Below, piece by piece: positions 42,540-51,108 of a stretch of 64,000 nucleotides of DNA (its first letter is position 1; every line of letters begins with the position of its first letter). This DNA comes from Candidatus Thiomargarita nelsonii (GTDB lineage Bacteria > Pseudomonadota > Gammaproteobacteria > Beggiatoales > Beggiatoaceae). The translations under genes and the position numbers were made by a program. The notes beneath the pieces are model-generated. The model saw nothing but the letters and a program-made list of their open reading frames with translations. It did no database searches and was not told where the DNA came from. The DNA lies in assembly GCA_000785145.2 (NCBI GenBank), contig JSZA02000010.1, forward strand, positions 1 through 64,000, given 5' to 3'.

Positions 42540-42778
42540 AGCGTCAATGCCATTAAATTAAGGGCAACCATAAAGGATTGCCTTCCGAGGCAAAAGTTTT
42601 CGCTGCGCGAAAACTTTTGCCTCGGAAACATAAAATGCGGTCCTTTGTAGGGGCGGGCAACCACAAGGGATTGCCCCTACGCCAATGGCATTCCGCAGCT
42701 TCGCTAAGGGAACGAGAAAAGGTACGCCCCAAAAGCGACAATGGACGCACCCTACCATACCAAATTAACAAGGTACTA
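42540..42778. repeat. Composite of palindromic repeats
   Basis: Holds GACGCAGAGCGTC, an IS4-type terminal-repeat look-alike CAATGCCATTAAATTAAG (42544-42561), a long CCGAGGCAAAAGTTTTCG/CGAAAACTTTTGCCTCGG hairpin (42586-42628), the GGGGCGGGCAACCACAAGGG unit and a GGACGCACCCTAC piece. No gene. Confidence 0.65.
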
Positions 42779-43630
42779 TTATAAGGTGGACAAGTATTTT
42801 TTGATAAGCTCAGGCGGAAATCCTTCTAGGCGTTTTTCAAGAGGAATTCCTTCCAGGCGTTCTTCATCAGGAATACCTTTTAGGCGTTCTTCATCAGGAA
42901 TACCTTTCAGGATGGCTTCATAAGGAAGTTTTTTTAAAAACTCCTCAGGCGGGTAATCACGAAAATAATCATCCCATGTGTAAGACATAACAACCCCTTC
43001 TTTTGAATACAATTTATACAACTGGTTGAGCAAAGATTGTGAGCTTGGATCATGCCATTGATAATGGACATTACCAAACTCAAAACCTTCGGCTTTTCCA
43101 CTAAATAATTGCCAGACTGCGTTTTTCTCGTCTTTAAGCATTTCGCTTAAAACCAGTATAATGACTGGGCAAATGAGTTTTGACGAGACTTTATACACTC
43201 CCGCTTGAATTTCTTCAATTTCTGGATTCGGTTTTTTTTTCGAGCCTAACAAGTTTTGGGGATAACGAGTACTCACCGCATAAACTTGAAAATCCGAAGC
43301 GGGTAATAATTCTTGTTTAGATGGACTCACGATTTTACGGTAACTCACGTAGTGCCCAATCACTTCTTCAATTGCCCAACTCACTAAGGCTTGGTGCATT
43401 GATTTGTAAGTTAAGATATTATAATCGGCCAAGTATTCTAAACCATCAGGTAATTTTTCAATCTGTTTTCCGTCCGATTTTTTGATAATCAGGACATCTA
43501 AAAATTGGGGTTTGACTGACATATCTTTTTCCAATCTAACTTCAAAGTTTGAATCCTTGAAAAAGTCAGTTAAAGTCAAACCAAAGGCACGATGCCAATT
43601 GATTTTTTTTGTCATGTTTTCATTTTTCAT
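42779..43630 (-). CDS. Uncharacterised protein with LxGIPxEER tandem repeats
   Basis: Up to 283 residues; the start is ambiguous among several ATGs in a TTTTCATTTTTCAT tract (43630 to 43613). The N-terminal domain (FGLTLTDFFKDSNFEVRLEK, then FLDVLIIKK) and VSYRKIVSPSKQELL, DFQVYAVSTRYPQNL are of a type common in cyanobacteria and Beggiatoa without known function. The C-terminus has three 11-residue units of the kind LKGIPDEERLE. Such repeats end many Rpn/nuclease-like proteins. A PD-(D/E)XK relationship is possible but not shown. Confidence 0.5.
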   Translation of the reverse strand: MKNENMTKKINWHRAFGLTLTDFFKDSNFEVRLEKDMSVKPQFLDVLIIKKSDGKQIEKLPDGLEYLADYNILTYKSMHQALVSWAIEEVIGHYVSYRKIVSPSKQELLPASDFQVYAVSTRYPQNLLGSKKKPNPEIEEIQAGVYKVSSKLICPVIILVLSEMLKDEKNAVWQLFSGKAEGFEFGNVHYQWHDPSSQSLLNQLYKLYSKEGVVMSYTWDDYFRDYPPEEFLKKLPYEAILKGIPDEERLKGIPDEERLEGIPLEKRLEGFPPELIKKYLSTL

Positions 43631-43692
43631 TTTTCATTTTTCATTTTCTTTGGCAAAAATTAACCGCGATTGTCTAGTTGAATACTTCGATG

Positions 43693-43919
43693 GTGGAAGT
43701 TTAACAGGGATAAGTCAAAATCTTAACTACATAGATCGTAGGATCGCGAAGGATAAGTCAAAATCTTAACTACAGGGATTTTTTTTTAACAGGGATAAGG
43801 AGCAGAATAAAAATTGGCGGCTCGTATCGGTTTTGACTTATCCGATCGATAATGTAATCCCTGTAGTTAAAGGTTTTGACAAATCACTGCTAATAAATAA
43901 TCCCTGTCGTTAATCATTG
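43693..43919. repeat. GATAAGTCAAAATC palindromes
   Basis: Direct and inverse copies of AACAGGGATAAGTCAAAATC and GGTTTTGACTTATCC with CAGGGATTATTT ends. The same family occurs at 39005, 49877 and 52125-52240. No gene. Confidence 0.65.
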
Positions 43920-43929
43920 TTATTCGTCG

Positions 43930-44325
43930 TTACCACAACCTTTGAACGCCATAATCATCAAAAACCTCATCCACACTAACAATCTGCATATTTTCCACCA
44001 AAGCTTGTGCGATAATTAAACGATCAAATGGATCACGATGATGAAGTGGCAAATCAGCAACTTCAATGACATGCTCCAATTTTATATTGAGTATTTTTAT
44101 ACCGTTTTGTGGAAGTTGCTGTGATATAAATTCTCGTAAAGACACAGGAAAATTTAGCTTACCGATTTTTACCTTAATCGCCATTTCCCATATACTGGCA
44201 AGACTCAAGTAAAAATCGGTTTGTGGCTTTAAAAATAAAGATTTAGCCTCTTTACTGAGTAAAGAGGCATATAATTCATTCGTTAGCCATAAAAAAGTAT
44301 GTGTATCAAGCCAAATTTTTTTCAT
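43930..44325 (-). CDS. VapC-type PIN-domain toxin 1
   Basis: A 131-residue PIN ribonuclease. Acidic residues: D in WLDTHTFLWL, E in ASIWEMAIK, D in HHRDPFDRLIIAQA, and D in VSVDEVFDDY. KLNFPVSLREFI is typical of the PIN subgroup paired with DUF2281 or Phd antitoxins. The ATG overlaps the antitoxin stop (ATGA). It would cleave RNA unless bound by the small protein at 44322. Confidence 0.85.
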   Translation of the reverse strand: MKKIWLDTHTFLWLTNELYASLLSKEAKSLFLKPQTDFYLSLASIWEMAIKVKIGKLNFPVSLREFISQQLPQNGIKILNIKLEHVIEVADLPLHHRDPFDRLIIAQALVENMQIVSVDEVFDDYGVQRLW

Positions 44326-44468
44326 GGTTTTTGATAAACTGTAAAGTCATCCAACGGTTCGTTGAAATCATCAGACATAGTAAACATACCAGTGGCAGTG
44401 CCTAACCGCCGTTGAGGTTCCAGTGGCACGGTTTGTGAATCCTGAACCGCCGATTTAACAGTACGCAT
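44322..44468 (-). CDS. Small VapB-like antitoxin partner of toxin 1
   Basis: A 48-residue protein from the ATG at 44466-44468 with GGGAGA upstream. The C-terminal half RRLGTATGMFTMSDDFNEPL, then DDFTVY, is the toxin-binding tail of DUF2281-type antitoxins. It lacks the usual N-terminal DNA-binding segment, so it may be a shortened form. The 4-base overlap with the PIN gene couples translation. Confidence 0.7.
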   Translation of the reverse strand: MRTVKSAVQDSQTVPLEPQRRLGTATGMFTMSDDFNEPLDDFTVYQKP

Positions 44469-44695
44469 TGTTATGTCTCCCAAGATAAATTTTGGCTGGA
44501 GCAGGTTTGCAAGCTTTCGACGTTAGGAGAAATCTTGTAACGTTTTTCCCTGATACGAAGTAACTTCGCTGTGCGGAGTAATCCGTTGTACTAAGGTGTA
44601 GCCTGAAGACACTGACTTCGTATCCGCCCTCCTGTACTAGGGTGTACAGATCGAGAGAAAAAAGTCTAAAACAAAAAAGAGCAAAGGGCTCAAAG

Positions 44696-45240
44696 TCACG
44701 CAACCCACACCACACGGAAACCGACAAAGCCGTTCCTGTCGTCGGGGACGTTCCAGTAGCGGCTGGCGGTGCGACAGATGTCGGCGCTGAGGCTCCACGA
44801 ACCGCCACGACGCACTCTGTTTTTTCCCCCTTTCTCCCATACGCTGCCATCAGTAGGTGCCCCCTGATAACTATCATGGTATGTATCCGCACACCATTCC
44901 CGCACATTCCCGTGCATGTCATATAAACCAAAAGCATTGGGGGGAAACTGACCGACTTCGGTTGTTTTTCTACCGTTAGAATTAACTAAATCGCTAGTAA
45001 TCGTTTCACCGAAATAAAAGGGAGTCGTCGTCCCAGCACGACAGGCATACTCCCATTCCGCCTCACTGGGCAAACGATAAGTCTCACCCGTTAGCGCCGA
45101 TAATTTCTGACAAAACTCGACGGCATCCTTCCAATAAACCTTTTCTACTGGCCTCTTTTCACCTTTAAAACGAGAAGGATTATTCCCCATCACCGCTTGC
45201 CATTGAGCTTGGGTGACTGGATATTTACCAAGATAAAACG
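44696..45240 (-). pseudogene. FGE-sulfatase domain protein 1, N-terminally truncated, with variable region
   Basis: Readable from about 45240 ([18 protein letters not shown]) to the stop at 44696. The formylglycine-generating-enzyme/C-type-lectin-like fold motifs are present: [58 protein letters not shown]. The N-terminal half seen in copies 2 and 3 is lost at the junction near 45240. The last 35 residues form a hypervariable region (44726-44794) that differs from copy 3 mainly by changes at A-containing codons. Possibly still a reservoir for variation. Confidence 0.75.
44726..44794 (-). other. DGR-type variable region 1
   Basis: 23 codons aligned with 50086-50154 differ at 15 bases. Twelve lie in codons ending in C in both copies, of the kind AAC/TTC, AAC/CTC, ATC/TAC, AGC/GGC. 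13 of the 15 have A in one copy. The flanks are almost identical. This is the footprint of adenine-specific mutagenic retrohoming. No template repeat was found in the window. Confidence 0.7.
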
Positions 45241-45341
45241 TAACATCTCAAGAACTATAGGTAAAGCTTATAACAAGGTAAGCTTAAAAGGTGAGATAGA
45301 ATGAAGGTAATCTACATAAGCACCTACGCTGGCTTAGTCAG

Positions 45342-45809
45342 TTATAAGTAGAGATTAGGATTGTCGGTAGACAGTCCCTCAGACTTGGCCGCTACTATTA
45401 AATCGTTGTCAGCACTCACAAAGGTAAAATCATCAAATCCACTGGTAGTCAAAACGTTATTAATAACAAAGGCGGTCGCAAGTTGTACCGCATCATAGCC
45501 GCGTAACCGATGGTTTTGAGTCAGATGTGTTGCACGAGCAAGGATAATACGATTGAGATGCACAAGTTGATACTCAGTGTTGCAGTGTTGCAAAAATATA
45601 TTGACCGCATCATCGCGTTCTTGACGAGTGATACCCTTAGGGGCACGGTGTTTTGCAGCTATTGCCGCCGTCACTTCTGCTGTTGTGATCTCTGCCGTCA
45701 TTATCGTGTGTCTTCTAACAGGGTTAGTTATATCTGCTATCCAAGCGGTACCATTTTCAGGCACATAACGTTTAACGACAGCACTGCTATCAAGATAAAA
45801 AGCACTCAT
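45342..45809 (-). CDS. VapC-type PIN-domain toxin 2
   Basis: A 155-residue PIN protein. FYLDSSAVVKRYVPENG, TAEITTAEVTAAI, RLRGYDAVQLATAF and FVSADNDLIVAAKSEGL supply the acidic site. It overlaps its antitoxin by 4 bases. The pair sits between FGE copies 1 and 2. Confidence 0.85.
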   Translation of the reverse strand: MSAFYLDSSAVVKRYVPENGTAWIADITNPVRRHTIMTAEITTAEVTAAIAAKHRAPKGITRQERDDAVNIFLQHCNTEYQLVHLNRIILARATHLTQNHRLRGYDAVQLATAFVINNVLTTSGFDDFTFVSADNDLIVAAKSEGLSTDNPNLYL

Positions 45810-46123
45810 ATTTTTGGCCCACGCATTTCAATCACCATTTCACTCAATGGTTGACCGCCTGCTCTAACAAAAGCAGCTTGTACTTCCTCTAAGGTGGCGG
45901 TTGAATGTTCAGCACGCTTTTGTAATTCTGGTCCTAATTCCGTCAGCAAACCGGCAGCGCGAAGAACATCACGAATTTGCTCACGCTCGTTGAGGGGTGA
46001 AATTGTTCTACGCTTGACCAGCCAATCTTGAATAAGCTCTTCAACAGACTGACCTATGCTGACAGATTCTTCATGTAACCTCTGATAAAGGTCAGATGAT
46101 AAATTAAGTGTTACAGTTGTCAT
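45806..46123 (-). CDS. VapB-like antitoxin partner of toxin 2
   Basis: A 105-residue protein with a ribbon-helix-helix-like N-terminus (TTVTLNLSSDLYQRLHEE, then SVEELIQDWLVKRR) and a C-terminal toxin-binding tail. GGATAACAAATG precedes the start. A 135-bp fragment of this gene is found again at 49913-50047, joined to FGE copy 3. Confidence 0.75.
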   Translation of the reverse strand: MTTVTLNLSSDLYQRLHEESVSIGQSVEELIQDWLVKRRTISPLNEREQIRDVLRAAGLLTELGPELQKRAEHSTATLEEVQAAFVRAGGQPLSEMVIEMRGPKI

Positions 46124-46217
46124 TTGTTATCCTCTGGAAAAAGTTGAGCGATTCTTCGGCGATGCCTAGCAAACCACTCAACTCAGTTGCTCAAAAAAGA
46201 GCAAAGGGCTCAAAGGC

Positions 46218-47006
46218 TCAAAGTCGCGCAACACACACCACACGGAAACCGACTCTGCCTAATTTCATGTTCGGGTCGTTCAAGTCGCGGCTGGCGCTGC
46301 GACAGCTATCGGTGCGACCGCTGTCGCTGTGATAGCCGTCGGCTTTGTGCTCCCACGAACCGCCACGACGCACTAGGCCTTTTCCTCCTTCCCATACGCT
46401 ACCATCAGTAGGCGCCCCCTGATAATTATCATGGAATGTATCCTCACACCATTCAGACACATTCCCGTGCATATCATATAAACCAAAGGCATTGGGGGGA
46501 AACAGACCGACTTCGGTTGTCTCTTTACGATAACGGCCTTTTGGACCGGAACCATAAGGATAATTACCGTTAGAATTAACTAAATCGCTAGTAATCGTTT
46601 CACCGAAATAAAAGGGAGTCGTCGTCCCAGCACGACAGGCATACTCCCATTCAGCTTCACTGGGCAAACGATAAGTCTCACCCGTTAGTGCCGATAATTT
46701 CTGACAAAACTCGACGGCATCATACCAAGAAACCTTTTCTACTGGCCTATTTTCACCTTTAAAACGAGAAGGATTATTGCCCATCACCGCTTGCCATTGA
46801 GCTTGGGTGACTGGATATTTACCCAGATAAAAGGGTTTGATCGTGACTTGATGTAGTGGTTTTTCATCGTCATATTCAGTGGAGCCCATTTGAAAAGAGC
46901 CACCCGGTATATAAACACTTTCTAAAGCATTAATCCACTGCGTTTGTTGGGTAGCTTTATGCTGACTGGGTTGAGTGATTTTTCCATTGGCGTTAACAGT
47001 TACCAC
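46218..47006 (-). CDS. FGE-sulfatase domain protein 2
   Basis: 262 residues from GTG 47006. The domain is complete ([82 protein letters not shown]). The region after GGSW is longer than in copies 1 and 3 and lacks their NNC codon pattern. The N-terminal 110 residues of copy 3 are missing. Upstream, in the same frame, is the start of the small gene (ATG 47049-47051, FLCLRSEF) and one TAA, so this gene arose by deletion and its real start is doubtful. Confidence 0.7.
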   Translation of the reverse strand: MVTVNANGKITQPSQHKATQQTQWINALESVYIPGGSFQMGSTEYDDEKPLHQVTIKPFYLGKYPVTQAQWQAVMGNNPSRFKGENRPVEKVSWYDAVEFCQKLSALTGETYRLPSEAEWEYACRAGTTTPFYFGETITSDLVNSNGNYPYGSGPKGRYRKETTEVGLFPPNAFGLYDMHGNVSEWCEDTFHDNYQGAPTDGSVWEGGKGLVRRGGSWEHKADGYHSDSGRTDSCRSASRDLNDPNMKLGRVGFRVVCVARL

Positions 47007-47012
47007 TTTAAA

Positions 47013-47051
47013 TTAAAATTCCGAACGCAGGCAGAGGAAAGTTTCTAACAT
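47013..47051 (-). pseudogene. Fragment of the small gene preceding FGE proteins
   Basis: ATG TTA GAA ACT and the ribosome site match the starts at 51380 and 48531. After 12 codons it hits TAA and continues, in frame, into FGE protein 2. Confidence 0.6.
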
Positions 47052-47097
47052 TTGTATTTTGCTCCTATGTTTAAAAAAGTCCAAGATAAATATTGGA

Positions 47098-47250
47098 CTC
47101 CGACAATGATCGCATTATAACAGAATTCTATGATTTTTTGGAAGGGCTTGTACTCAAAGAAATCCTATTTTTTCAAAAAATAGGATTTCTGTCGTTTTGT
47201 CCACCGACTGTGAGTACAGCGAATGCTCAACAACGAATAAAACTTTCGCC
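47098..47250. repeat. Upstream region shared with 51425-51574
   Basis: About 150 bases nearly identical upstream of FGE copies 2 and 3. They contain the hairpin AAATCCTATTTTTTCAAA (47158-47191), GTGAGTACAGCGAATGCTCA, and on the minus strand a TATAAT-like box. It may hold the common promoter. 47251-47411 has a GGACTCC palindrome and no gene. Confidence 0.7.
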
Positions 47251-47411
47251 GCACGGCAAAAAATAGCGCATTGTTTGAACAATTATACCCGACTTGATAG
47301 CACCAACTCACTTGTTGTCTTTCCTGTTTTATTCGCCAAAGCGCTCAAAAACACTTATTTTATTTTTTAGTCTGGATTGTTTTAGGCTCGTCCAAGATAA
47401 ATCTTGGACTC

Positions 47412-47720
47412 CTAAATACAGAAACGCATTTTAGTTGCAGGACGCAGAGCGTCCTGGCAGGCATTCCTTTGCCTCGCGTGGGAACGAGAAAAAAAGGTTT
47501 TCACATCAATCCCTGTCGAAATTTGAGCATTTTCAATACGGCTAATCATGGCGGGAGTGGTGTAAGCTCTTTCTGCCAATTGCTTCATGGAGAGGTTTTG
47601 AGCCATGCGTTCACGATGAATGGCTTCAGCCAGTCGGATGCGTGCCAAGTTCTCCTCGTGAAATTGCTTAGCTTTTGGATGTTTTTCAGCTTGTTCAAAT
47701 ACATTCGTATATTTTTTCAT
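47412..47720 (-). CDS. HigA-type HTH antitoxin with replaced C-terminus
   Basis: 102 residues from the ATG at 47718-47720 (AGGA 9 bases upstream; ATG 47729 also possible). The XRE helix-turn-helix is present: HRERMAQNLSMKQLAERAYT, then PAMISRIENAQISTG. After DVKTFF the frame continues into a GGGAACGAGAAA-type palindromic repeat (HARQRNACQDALRPATK), which has replaced the native end. It pairs with the broken toxin gene upstream. Confidence 0.65.
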   Translation of the reverse strand: MKKYTNVFEQAEKHPKAKQFHEENLARIRLAEAIHRERMAQNLSMKQLAERAYTTPAMISRIENAQISTGIDVKTFFSRSHARQRNACQDALRPATKMRFCI

Positions 47721-47811
47721 CACTAACATTCCTAATATTTGTTATCTTATGGCACATTGCGTTACAACTCAAAAGGAATGGAAACGGATTTCCGATTTTT
47801 CAGGTAGTCAT

Positions 47812-48255
47812 CTATTCAAAAGTATCTAGTGCCTCTTGAATCATCTTGTTGATGTTTTTCCCTTTGGCTTTGTTACCATATTTATTCGGTTTATCAAAAG
47901 CACCTAGTAAAATAATTTCTTCTCCCTCGATGGTGTAAAAACAAATTCTGACAAGGGTTTTACCTTCTTTAATTTTTTAAATGCCAATTTCTCTATCTTT
48001 ATATTGCTCAGTTTGGGGAAGATTATAACTACCTTTATGCTCAAACAAGTAGATCAGAACATCTTTGATATGCAAAATATGTTTGACTTTCAACTCTATT
48101 TCTTTTTTTCCATCACTCTCTAGCAGTTCATACTTTGCCATGTACTCTAAAAAAGGTACTTCATCATTCTCGCGGGCATAACAAATTAGCTTCTTATGTT
48201 TTTCGTCCTTGTGTTTTTCAGCTTGTTCAAATACGTTTGTATATTTTTTCATCAT
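47812..48255 (-). pseudogene. HigB/RelE-family toxin, interrupted by a stop codon
   Basis: The first part (47977-48255) encodes ICYARENDEVPFLEYMAKYE and LIYLFEHKGSYNLPQTEQ to REIGI. An in-frame TAA follows, then KIKEGKTLVRICFYTIEGEE and LLGAFDKPNKYGNKAKGKNI to the stop at 47812. One base change restores a Gp49-like/HigB toxin of about 147 residues. The N-terminal MKKYTNVFEQAEKH is identical to that of the antitoxin downstream, so the 5' end is chimeric. Confidence 0.7.
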
Positions 48256-48429
48256 TAGTCTCCATAAAAATTGAGAAATATAAAAACATTATGAAAAATA
48301 TGTGTCAAATCCCACAAAACAAAATCGACCACCGGCGGCGGTAAAAATCAGAAACCACTTGCATATTTGGGGCATATAAAATATTATCTGATAAGCGTAC
48401 TGATGTTACCTAAATGCTGATTCATTTGT

Positions 48430-48531
48430 TCAAGGCATTGCGCTTTTTGATCTAATCAGACCAGCGACATTTTTATAAAGCTCAAAGCCAGTATTGATGC
48501 CAGAACCCAGACTGAGGACAGTTTCTAACAT
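48430..48531 (-). pseudogene. Second copy of the small FGE-associated gene, truncated
   Basis: Starts like the gene at 51380 (MLETVLSLGSGIN, then FELYKNVAGL) but shifts frame and stops after 33 codons. Downstream homology continues to about 48350 without an FGE gene. 48256-48349 holds nothing I recognise. Confidence 0.6.
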
Positions 48532-48559
48532 TTGTATTTTGCTCCTATTAAGATTTAAA

Positions 48560-48900
48560 GGAGTCCAAAATTTATTTTGGACGCCGACAATGAGCGCATT
48601 ATAACATTTTTTAGTCTGAATTAAATCTTGGACTCCCAAATACAAATTGCAGGACGCAGAGCGTCCATGCAGGCATTCCCACGCTCCGCGCACTCTCTTA
48701 AAGTATTTAAGTATTTGAAATATAATCATATTCTGTAGGGTGGGTAGGGGCAATCCCTTGTGGTTGCCCGCGCAACATCGTTATGGGACGCCCAACCCAC
48801 CATTGTTATAAATTTCAAAGGCTTGGTGGGTGCAGCGAAGCTCTACCCACCCTAAAAAAAAACTTTAAGAGAGTGCGCTTCGCTAAGGGAACGAGAAAAC
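48560..48900. repeat. Palindrome-rich intergenic region
   Basis: A GGAGTCCAAAATTTATTTTGG palindrome (48562), GCAGGACGCAGAGCGTCC unit (48648), a GTGGTTGCCC piece, GGGTGGGTAG palindromes and a GGGAACGAGAAA end. No gene. Confidence 0.6.
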
Positions 48901-48960
48901 TCGGCGGTTGCGTCATAATCTTTTTGAATCACTCATTTTTTAGTCTGAATTGTCACTTTC

Positions 48961-49398
48961 CTACCAGCTTTTTTTACCTTCATTTTTCCAATTGTCCAAT
49001 TTTAAGGGATAGCCTAAAGCCTGAATGCGTTGGTAATGCCGCAAATTACCTGTCGTTAATACCAAGTCATTTTCCAAAGCAATGGCAGCAATCATTGGAT
49101 CAGCACGCCCAATTGGTTGACCAGCACGTTCCAAATCCGCATAAATTCGGCCTGCCAATTCAGCATTTTCCATATTCAGTGTCAAAATTTCGGCGTTTGA
49201 AATAGCGGATAAAAACTGTTTTATGCGCTCTTCACGTTGCACCTTATGAAAACCTTTGATGACTTCCATTACTGTAATTGTTGAAATGGTGTATTGACCA
49301 AATTTCTTAAAATAGTTATTAGCCCTTTGTTTCACAAAGGCGTTTTTTTGCTTAAAAATCTCAGAAAGAGTATCTGTATCCAGTAGTGATTTATCCAT
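48961..49398 (-). CDS. VapC-type PIN-domain toxin 3
   Basis: A 145-residue PIN protein: SLLDTDTLSEIFKQK, ISTITVMEVIKGFHK, GRADPMIAAIALENDLVLTT and GNLRHYQRI. The acidic residues D, E, D and the N in TGN are all in place; the last motif is typical of FitB-like VapC proteins that cleave tRNA. It overlaps its antitoxin by 8 bases. Confidence 0.85.
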   Translation of the reverse strand: MDKSLLDTDTLSEIFKQKNAFVKQRANNYFKKFGQYTISTITVMEVIKGFHKVQREERIKQFLSAISNAEILTLNMENAELAGRIYADLERAGQPIGRADPMIAAIALENDLVLTTGNLRHYQRIQALGYPLKLDNWKNEGKKSW

Positions 49399-49627
49399 CG
49401 TTGCACCTCAAAGGATGATTTTCACGGGCTTGCATCGCTGACTCAGTAATCTGATCAATGAGATCAGCATCATCCGCAAACAAACCTAGCAATTTATCAT
49501 TTTCAACAGATTGCTTGGTTTTTTGAAGGGGTTTTAGCCACTCAAGTAACTGTTCCATCATTTTTGAACTGTCAATTTTGTATTCCAGATGGATGTCTTG
49601 AGGCACTTTGAGCGTTATGGTACCCAT
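49391..49627 (-). CDS. Antitoxin partner of toxin 3
   Basis: A 78-residue protein (TITLKVPQDIHLEYKIDS, then LLGLFADDADLIDQITESAM). A beta-strand start suits ribbon-helix-helix or AbrB-like DNA binding, and the acidic tail would bind the PIN toxin. Its gene precedes and overlaps the toxin gene. Confidence 0.75.
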   Translation of the reverse strand: MGTITLKVPQDIHLEYKIDSSKMMEQLLEWLKPLQKTKQSVENDKLLGLFADDADLIDQITESAMQARENHPLRCNDG

Positions 49628-49716
49628 TATTAAAACTCCTGTATCTTTAAGTTGGATAAGATCATGGTAATGTCCAATTTGTTATCCTTAACAATCTATC
49701 CTATTTTTTGAAAACG

Positions 49717-49778
49717 CATTTTAGTTGCAGGACGCAGAGCGTCCAGGCAGGCATTCCTTTGCCTCGCGTGGGAACGAG
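49717..49778. repeat. GCAGGACGCAGAGCGTCC...GGGAACGAGAAA repeat
   Basis: A good copy of the family: GCAGGACGCAGAGCGTCC, GGCAGGCATTCC, GCGTGGGAACGAGAAA. Others: 47428-47493, 48648-48690, 52060-52116, and the coding copy 53480-53536. Confidence 0.8.
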
Positions 49779-49912
49779 AAAAAAAATCAGCTAATTATAA
49801 CTATTATAACTCTTTTGGGGGAGTTTCGTTGTTTCGGGAATTGAGCGTAGCGGATTTCCCGAAACAACTGTTCAAGGTTTTGACTTATCCGATCGATAAT
49901 ATAATCCCTGTA

Positions 49913-50047
49913 GCGAAGAACATCACGAATTTGCTCACGCTCGTTGAGGGGTGAAATTGTTCTACGCTTGACCAGCCAATCTTGAATAAGCTCTTCAACA
50001 GACTGACCTATGCTGACAGATTCTTCATGTAACCTCTGATAAAGGTC
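49913..50047 (-). pseudogene. Fragment of a vapB antitoxin gene joined to FGE copy 3
   Basis: 135 bases match 45957-46092 (SDLYQRLHEESVSIGQSVEE, then RRTISPLNEREQIRDVL). They are joined to the tail of the FGE gene at GACTTTGAGC. 49779-49912 carries a GTTTCGGGAA palindrome and a GATCGATAA repeat. Confidence 0.8.
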
Positions 50048-50049
50048 GC

Positions 50050-51108
50050 TCAAAGTCGCGCAACCCACACCACACGGAAACCGACTCCGCCGAACCTGAC
50101 GACGGGGACGAGCCAGTAGCGGTAGGCGGAGCGACAGTAGTCGGCGCTGAGGCCCCACGAACCGCCACGAAGCACTCGGCCTTCTCCCCCTTTCTCCCAT
50201 ACGCTGCCATCAGTAGGTGCCCCCTGATAACTATCATGGAATGTATCCGCACACCATTCCCGCACATTCCCGTGCATATCATATAAACCAAAAGCATTGG
50301 GGGGAAACTGACCGACTTCGGTTGTCTTTTGACGATTACGGTCATAATTAACTAAATCGCTAGTGATCGTTTCACCGAAATAAAAGGGAGTCGTCGTCCC
50401 AGCACGACAGGCATACTCCCATTCTGCCTCACTCGGCAAACGATAAGTCTCACCCGTTAGCGCCGATAATTTCTGACAAAACTCGACGGCATCCTTCCAA
50501 TAAACCTTTTCTACTGGCCTCTTTTCACCTTTAAAACGAGAAGGATTATTGCCCATCACCGCTTGCCATTGAGCTTGGGTGACTGGATATTTACCCAGAT
50601 AAAACGGTTTTATCGTGACTTGATGTGGTGGTTTTTCCCAGTCCCTTATAGTTGACCCCATTTGAAAAGAGCCACCCGGTATATAAACCCTTTCTAAAGA
50701 AACACCATTAATCCACTCCGTTTGTTGGGTCGCTTTATGCTGACGGCGTTGAGTGATTTTTCCCTTGGCGTTAACAGTTACCACTTCAAATTCAAATTCT
50801 TCGCCGGTTGAGCTAGATGAGGGTGTCCACAATGAGCTAGAAGACGGTGTCCACAATTCATCAAATTGACAATCAAATAAAATCGGTAAAGTCCGGCGTA
50901 ATTGCCAACCAATATAACGTACTCCGCCATCTTCAAATAAGACTGGTACCATATTAATATTAGGATGAGGACGCACTCGATTGAAGGGAGAAATACTATC
51001 TAAAACTTCCCACGGATTGGCAGTCATTGCCTTTTGCATTTTTTCAGGGGTTAAAATCATGGCCGAAGACAATATTGAACGTCGCTTTGCGTAGTTACTT
51101 CGTTTCAT
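50050..51108 (-). CDS. FGE-sulfatase domain protein 3, DGR-type target
   Basis: A full-length 352-residue protein. The N-terminal 110 residues (LTPEKMQKAMTANPWEVLDS, VRPHPNINMVPVLFEDGG) are of unknown function. A duplicated WTPSSSS linker follows, then the FGE/C-type-lectin-like domain (from about 135) with [48 protein letters not shown] and [10 protein letters not shown]. The end is a variable region as in DGR targets, where such folds display diversified binding sites. It overlaps the upstream small gene by 14 bases. The 3' flank has been joined to a vapB fragment. Confidence 0.8.
   Translation of the reverse strand: MKRSNYAKRRSILSSAMILTPEKMQKAMTANPWEVLDSISPFNRVRPHPNINMVPVLFEDGGVRYIGWQLRRTLPILFDCQFDELWTPSSSSLWTPSSSSTGEEFEFEVVTVNAKGKITQRRQHKATQQTEWINGVSLERVYIPGGSFQMGSTIRDWEKPPHQVTIKPFYLGKYPVTQAQWQAVMGNNPSRFKGEKRPVEKVYWKDAVEFCQKLSALTGETYRLPSEAEWEYACRAGTTTPFYFGETITSDLVNYDRNRQKTTEVGQFPPNAFGLYDMHGNVREWCADTFHDSYQGAPTDGSVWEKGGEGRVLRGGSWGLSADYCRSAYRYWLVPVVRFGGVGFRVVWVARL
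50086..50154 (-). other. DGR-type variable region 2
   Basis: Counterpart of 44726-44794 (see there). Codons such as TAC, CTC, GTC, TTC replace AAC, GAC, AGC, ATC of copy 1. The 3' flank GTCGGTTTCCGTGTGGTGTG is identical in both copies and would be the initiation-of-homing part. Confidence 0.7.

Noticed and set aside
42544..42700. Third miniature element starting at CAATGCCATTAAATTAAG
   Set aside because: No inverse end was found downstream (only AATGGCATT near 42685) and no target duplication.
44455..44937. A 160-residue minus-strand frame over FGE copy 1
   Set aside because: Out-of-frame shadow of the FGE coding sequence (contains translated GRKGEKTE from the GGSW region).
46218..46390. 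FGE copy 2 C-terminus as a third DGR variable region
   Set aside because: It is longer and has codons such as TTG, ATG, AAA and TTA that do not fit the NNC pattern, so it is not counted as evidence.
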